Assembly: GCA_041694515.1 (NCBI GenBank) | Contig: JASMSZ010000054.1 | Location: 1 to 64,000, forward strand | From: Halanaerobium sp041694515 | GTDB taxonomy: Bacteria > Bacillota > Halanaerobiia > Halanaerobiales > Halanaerobiaceae | Reading direction: 5' to 3' | DNA: 64,000 nt | Shown: in pieces, positions 62,901-64,000 of the stretch | How positions within the stretch are numbered: the stretch's first letter is position 1 | Layout of the letters: each line of letters starts with the position of its first letter | The notes under the pieces: generated by a model | Seen by the model: only the letters and a program-made list of their open reading frames with translations | Told to the model about the DNA's origin: nothing | Databases searched by the model: none | Made by a program: the position numbers and the translations under genes

Positions 62901-63666
62901 CACTGCTGTCTTTGATCAGATCGGAAATTTTAAGTTTTTTAATTTCAGCTAATATACTCTGACTGATTTTTTCTAAATTAAAAAGCTGCCTCATCTCAGT
63001 TTTAAAATCTTCTTTTTTAGACACTTCTAGATTCTGATAATTGTTCCTAAAATACTGTGCAATCTCCTTAACCAGCTTTTTCAGCTGCAGCTGACTTTCT
63101 TTATTTAAAAGCTGAGATAAATTTTTAGCTTTCAGCTGTTCATAAAAACTGAGAAGTAAATTTTCCACGCTTTCTGCAGCTTCTGCTTTATTTATTACTT
63201 TACTAAAAACTTCCTTCAGCAGTTTTTGCTGTCCGGAATCCGAAATTAATTGATTCAGCTCTTGCTTTTCTAATTCTTTACTGCCTGCTGCCAGGAACTC
63301 TACTCCGGCTCCTGCTGCAGCTGAGCTTAGAAGTTTAAAATTTTCTTTCCAGCCAGGAAGTTCTCCCAGCTTAAAATTGCCACTGCGCTGTTCCAGATAA
63401 ATATTCAAAAAGTCAGCCAGACTCTGGTGGAAATTCTGCTTGAATTCCGGTCGCGAAAACTCCTCTTTTAATGTCTGATGATTAATCAGATCTCTTTCTA
63501 CCAGAGTAGAAATACTGTCAATAAACTCATCTTTGGTTTTAATTACCACTCCCCCAAGTGGGCCGTACTCTTTGAAAATCATTTTTAAGGCCAGATTATT
63601 GGTTAAATAGCCGGTTACTGCTCCTGTACCTGCTGCTGAAATAATTGCTAAAAGATCTAGAACCAT
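59914..63666 (-). CDS. Large protein with two DUF445 modules
   Basis: A 1250-residue membrane-anchored protein of the DUF445 (YheB-like) family, but doubled. The first module begins with GAVTGYLTNNLALKMIFKEY and FIDSISTLVERDLI; a second starts near residue 645 with GGVGWLTNVLAIWMIFHPY and RFADSMGKFVEKELL. Between and after are long, Leu/Glu/Lys-rich helical tracts; it ends with a hydrophobic YGWFGGIFGVLQLLL segment. Function is unknown. It overlaps corA by 10 bases and precedes znuA by 22, so it is part of a metal-transport operon. Confidence 0.8.
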   Translation of the reverse strand: MVLDLLAIISAAGTGAVTGYLTNNLALKMIFKEYGPLGGVVIKTKDEFIDSISTLVERDLINHQTLKEEFSRPEFKQNFHQSLADFLNIYLEQRSGNFKLGELPGWKENFKLLSSAAAGAGVEFLAAGSKELEKQELNQLISDSGQQKLLKEVFSKVINKAEAAESVENLLLSFYEQLKAKNLSQLLNKESQLQLKKLVKEIAQYFRNNYQNLEVSKKEDFKTEMRQLFNLEKISQSILAEIKKLKISDLIKDSSELEKILFSSDLHDLLKEILVNLKIELDNSELLVDDFFTEELESDLKQELSKFIYTAETDLLKFLESEESELNNLILEAVEEEIEASTGFKAMSRQGIYSKYQENIEEYGLPLTHLKDYLAAELSSDDQKLAAGLTAQIKEIRINKILPKIDLDKIIESMGKTVLEFYQQYEDQKIIEIFSEEIFAEEMLTDKIVELIFTSLEKISSDFDSIEILIDYLMELKLEELLSQEKIALKKDEIAREVYRLLSEQNFLAAEGAAYLNQNFFRLLNKEVNNSGPKFKNGIENYLTQLQLELSDKGIKSLYSLFQDDPNAAADLTESITAFFYNNLPQLLEGKVAQAASANLHQLSDQEVQTAIEDFMGQELKPITYLGALLGAAAGIIFSLSGAETAIFNASPVWVDYLSSAVLYGGVGWLTNVLAIWMIFHPYQEKNILGARIPFTPGVVAKNRSRFADSMGKFVEKELLKANSAAEIIENNRSEIKGRTLEYFAASDYQQFFELLRDKNEMLAESSLNNMDQLLSEVEAADFKALVGALGKQINNLLTQKMDSLDFRAAVEKYLSQEENFLSEVESRIVSGFSLEQLSVFVNGEYKINLNSSQLKQLLKNKEFYPFFKFLAPQLLDRELEFDLKNYSLKLLKQDSDYYLDQSLNLFFEQQENIARLINFKKDEIIENEKEKKGGVLKNTLISGAIYMADLDEFVDSVVKRVFNKFQNEYSVDQRDKLAELYFNLLEKLASKELFAAESLKLNQILKNFVSTDQGSELLTEVLYLSDQPLAELTDLVFKEEKQELLSLNLEIRAEAVEKFIKQQLNLEQKLKILLLLKDLFTAENIKKETLQLLKTVDLKIINQELKSLLQEIQLIDPDLFDAEIFAEIKSNLLSLLKTDEVNKLFVNTGAEEITKLAETLEQEMNRESLEYLLALFVEAGVDSFKANSEALLKSLELKELTAAEVRKMNPAEIEEVFDSFAGKYFAHLKQYGWFGGIFGVLQLLLRNII

Positions 63667-64000
63667 TTTTTCCTCTTAAAATAAACTAATTGGATTACAG
63701 CAATCACCAGCATTAAAAACATTACAGCAGGATAGGCCAGCTCATGTTCTAATTCCGGCATATATTTAAAATTCATACCATAAACTCCGGCAATAAAAGT
63801 CAGGGGGATAAAAATTGTAGAAATTACTGTTAAAAACTGCATGACTTCGTTCATCTTGTTGCTTTTATTGGAAAGATAGATATCCAGCATACTTGACAGC
63901 ATATCCCGGCTGACATCAATCTCATCCATCAGCTGTCCAATATGATCATAAACATCACTTAAATAGTAATCTGTTTCTCTTTTTATTAATGGCGATTCTA
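63657..64000 (-). CDS. CorA-family divalent metal transporter, C-terminal part
   Basis: The gene runs off the end of the window. Visible are the last 113 residues: RETDYYLSDVYDHIGQLMDE, the long stalk helix, TM1 with the GMN signature (AGVYGMNFKYMPELE) and TM2 followed by a basic tail (YFKRKKWF). CorA proteins move Mg2+, Co2+ or, in some, Zn2+. With DUF445 and znuACB it forms a metal-related operon. Confidence 0.93.
   Translation of the reverse strand, partial: ESPLIKRETDYYLSDVYDHIGQLMDEIDVSRDMLSSMLDIYLSNKSNKMNEVMQFLTVISTIFIPLTFIAGVYGMNFKYMPELEHELAYPAVMFLMLVIAVIQLVYFKRKKWF

Noticed and set aside
1..64000. CRISPR arrays, tRNA and rRNA genes
   Set aside because: No regularly spaced repeats, no tRNA cloverleaf with CCA-type end and no rRNA-like sequence were seen on reading the window; a dedicated scan could still find a missed tRNA.

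Overview
The window is AT-rich DNA with almost every gene on the minus strand; only rex and a DmpA-type peptidase gene read forward. Gene content points to a strictly anaerobic, fermentative low-GC Firmicute: Ni carbon monoxide dehydrogenase (CODH), class III (oxygen-sensitive) ribonucleotide reductase, Rex, NhaC, AzlCD and many Opp/Dpp-type ABC genes. A halophilic anaerobe of the Halanaerobiales would fit, but that placement is inference from gene content and acidic proteins; there is no rRNA to confirm it.

Layout. 1-5 kb: small heat-shock protein, NagA, a Lon-like AAA protease, then rex on the plus strand. 5-8.5 kb: a hydantoinase and a damaged tungstate-uptake locus (binding protein plus frameshifted ATPase, no permease) behind a molybdenum/tungsten-cofactor riboswitch. 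8.5-15.5 kb: a sugar operon (binding protein, two permeases, LacI regulator, MFS transporter, GH13 glucosidase) driven from one promoter with two LacI operators. 15.6-20.3 kb: a CODH operon, cooF-cooS-cooC plus a FAD/NAD(P) oxidoreductase. 20.3-21.1 kb: a scrap of group II intron reverse transcriptase and an unrecognised 44-residue gene with its own promoter, structured leader and terminator. 21.1-26.3 kb: ygiQ, larE, larB, larC (needing a -1 frameshift) and trmO. 26.6-33.2 kb: NhaC, 5'-nucleotidase, DmpA peptidase, PhoU, threonine aldolase. 33.3-39 kb: an operon of a class I glutamine-amidotransferase hydrolase, oppA-oppB-oppC and azlC-azlD. 39-42.8 kb: cytosolic alpha-amylase, MocA-like transferase, ModE-like regulator and a split XdhC. 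43-46 kb: cold-shock protein and a FIST/GGDEF sensor. 46-51 kb: the class III ribonucleotide reductase locus. 51-57.3 kb: a murein-peptide operon (dppA, dppB, dppC, ykfC-like endopeptidase, ykfB-like epimerase). 57.4-64 kb: corA (partial), a double DUF445 membrane protein and znuA-znuC-znuB.

The most notable system is the ribonucleotide reductase locus. A cobalamin riboswitch and a terminator precede nrdD. NrdD carries a 450-residue LAGLIDADG intein placed inside the PYF/SNF active-site segment, and it lacks the C-terminal glycyl-radical segment. That segment (RVVGYL) is instead a separate 42-codon gene downstream of nrdG. The sequence therefore predicts a two-chain class III reductase, probably switched off when vitamin B12 is available.

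Metals and cofactors recur: Ni (CooC/CooS and the LarBCE nickel-pincer pathway), Mo/W (riboswitch, TupA, ModE, MocA, XdhC), Zn (ZnuABC) and Co (B12 riboswitch). Several starts were moved from the longest open frame to a codon with a proper ribosome-binding site; these are noted in each entry.
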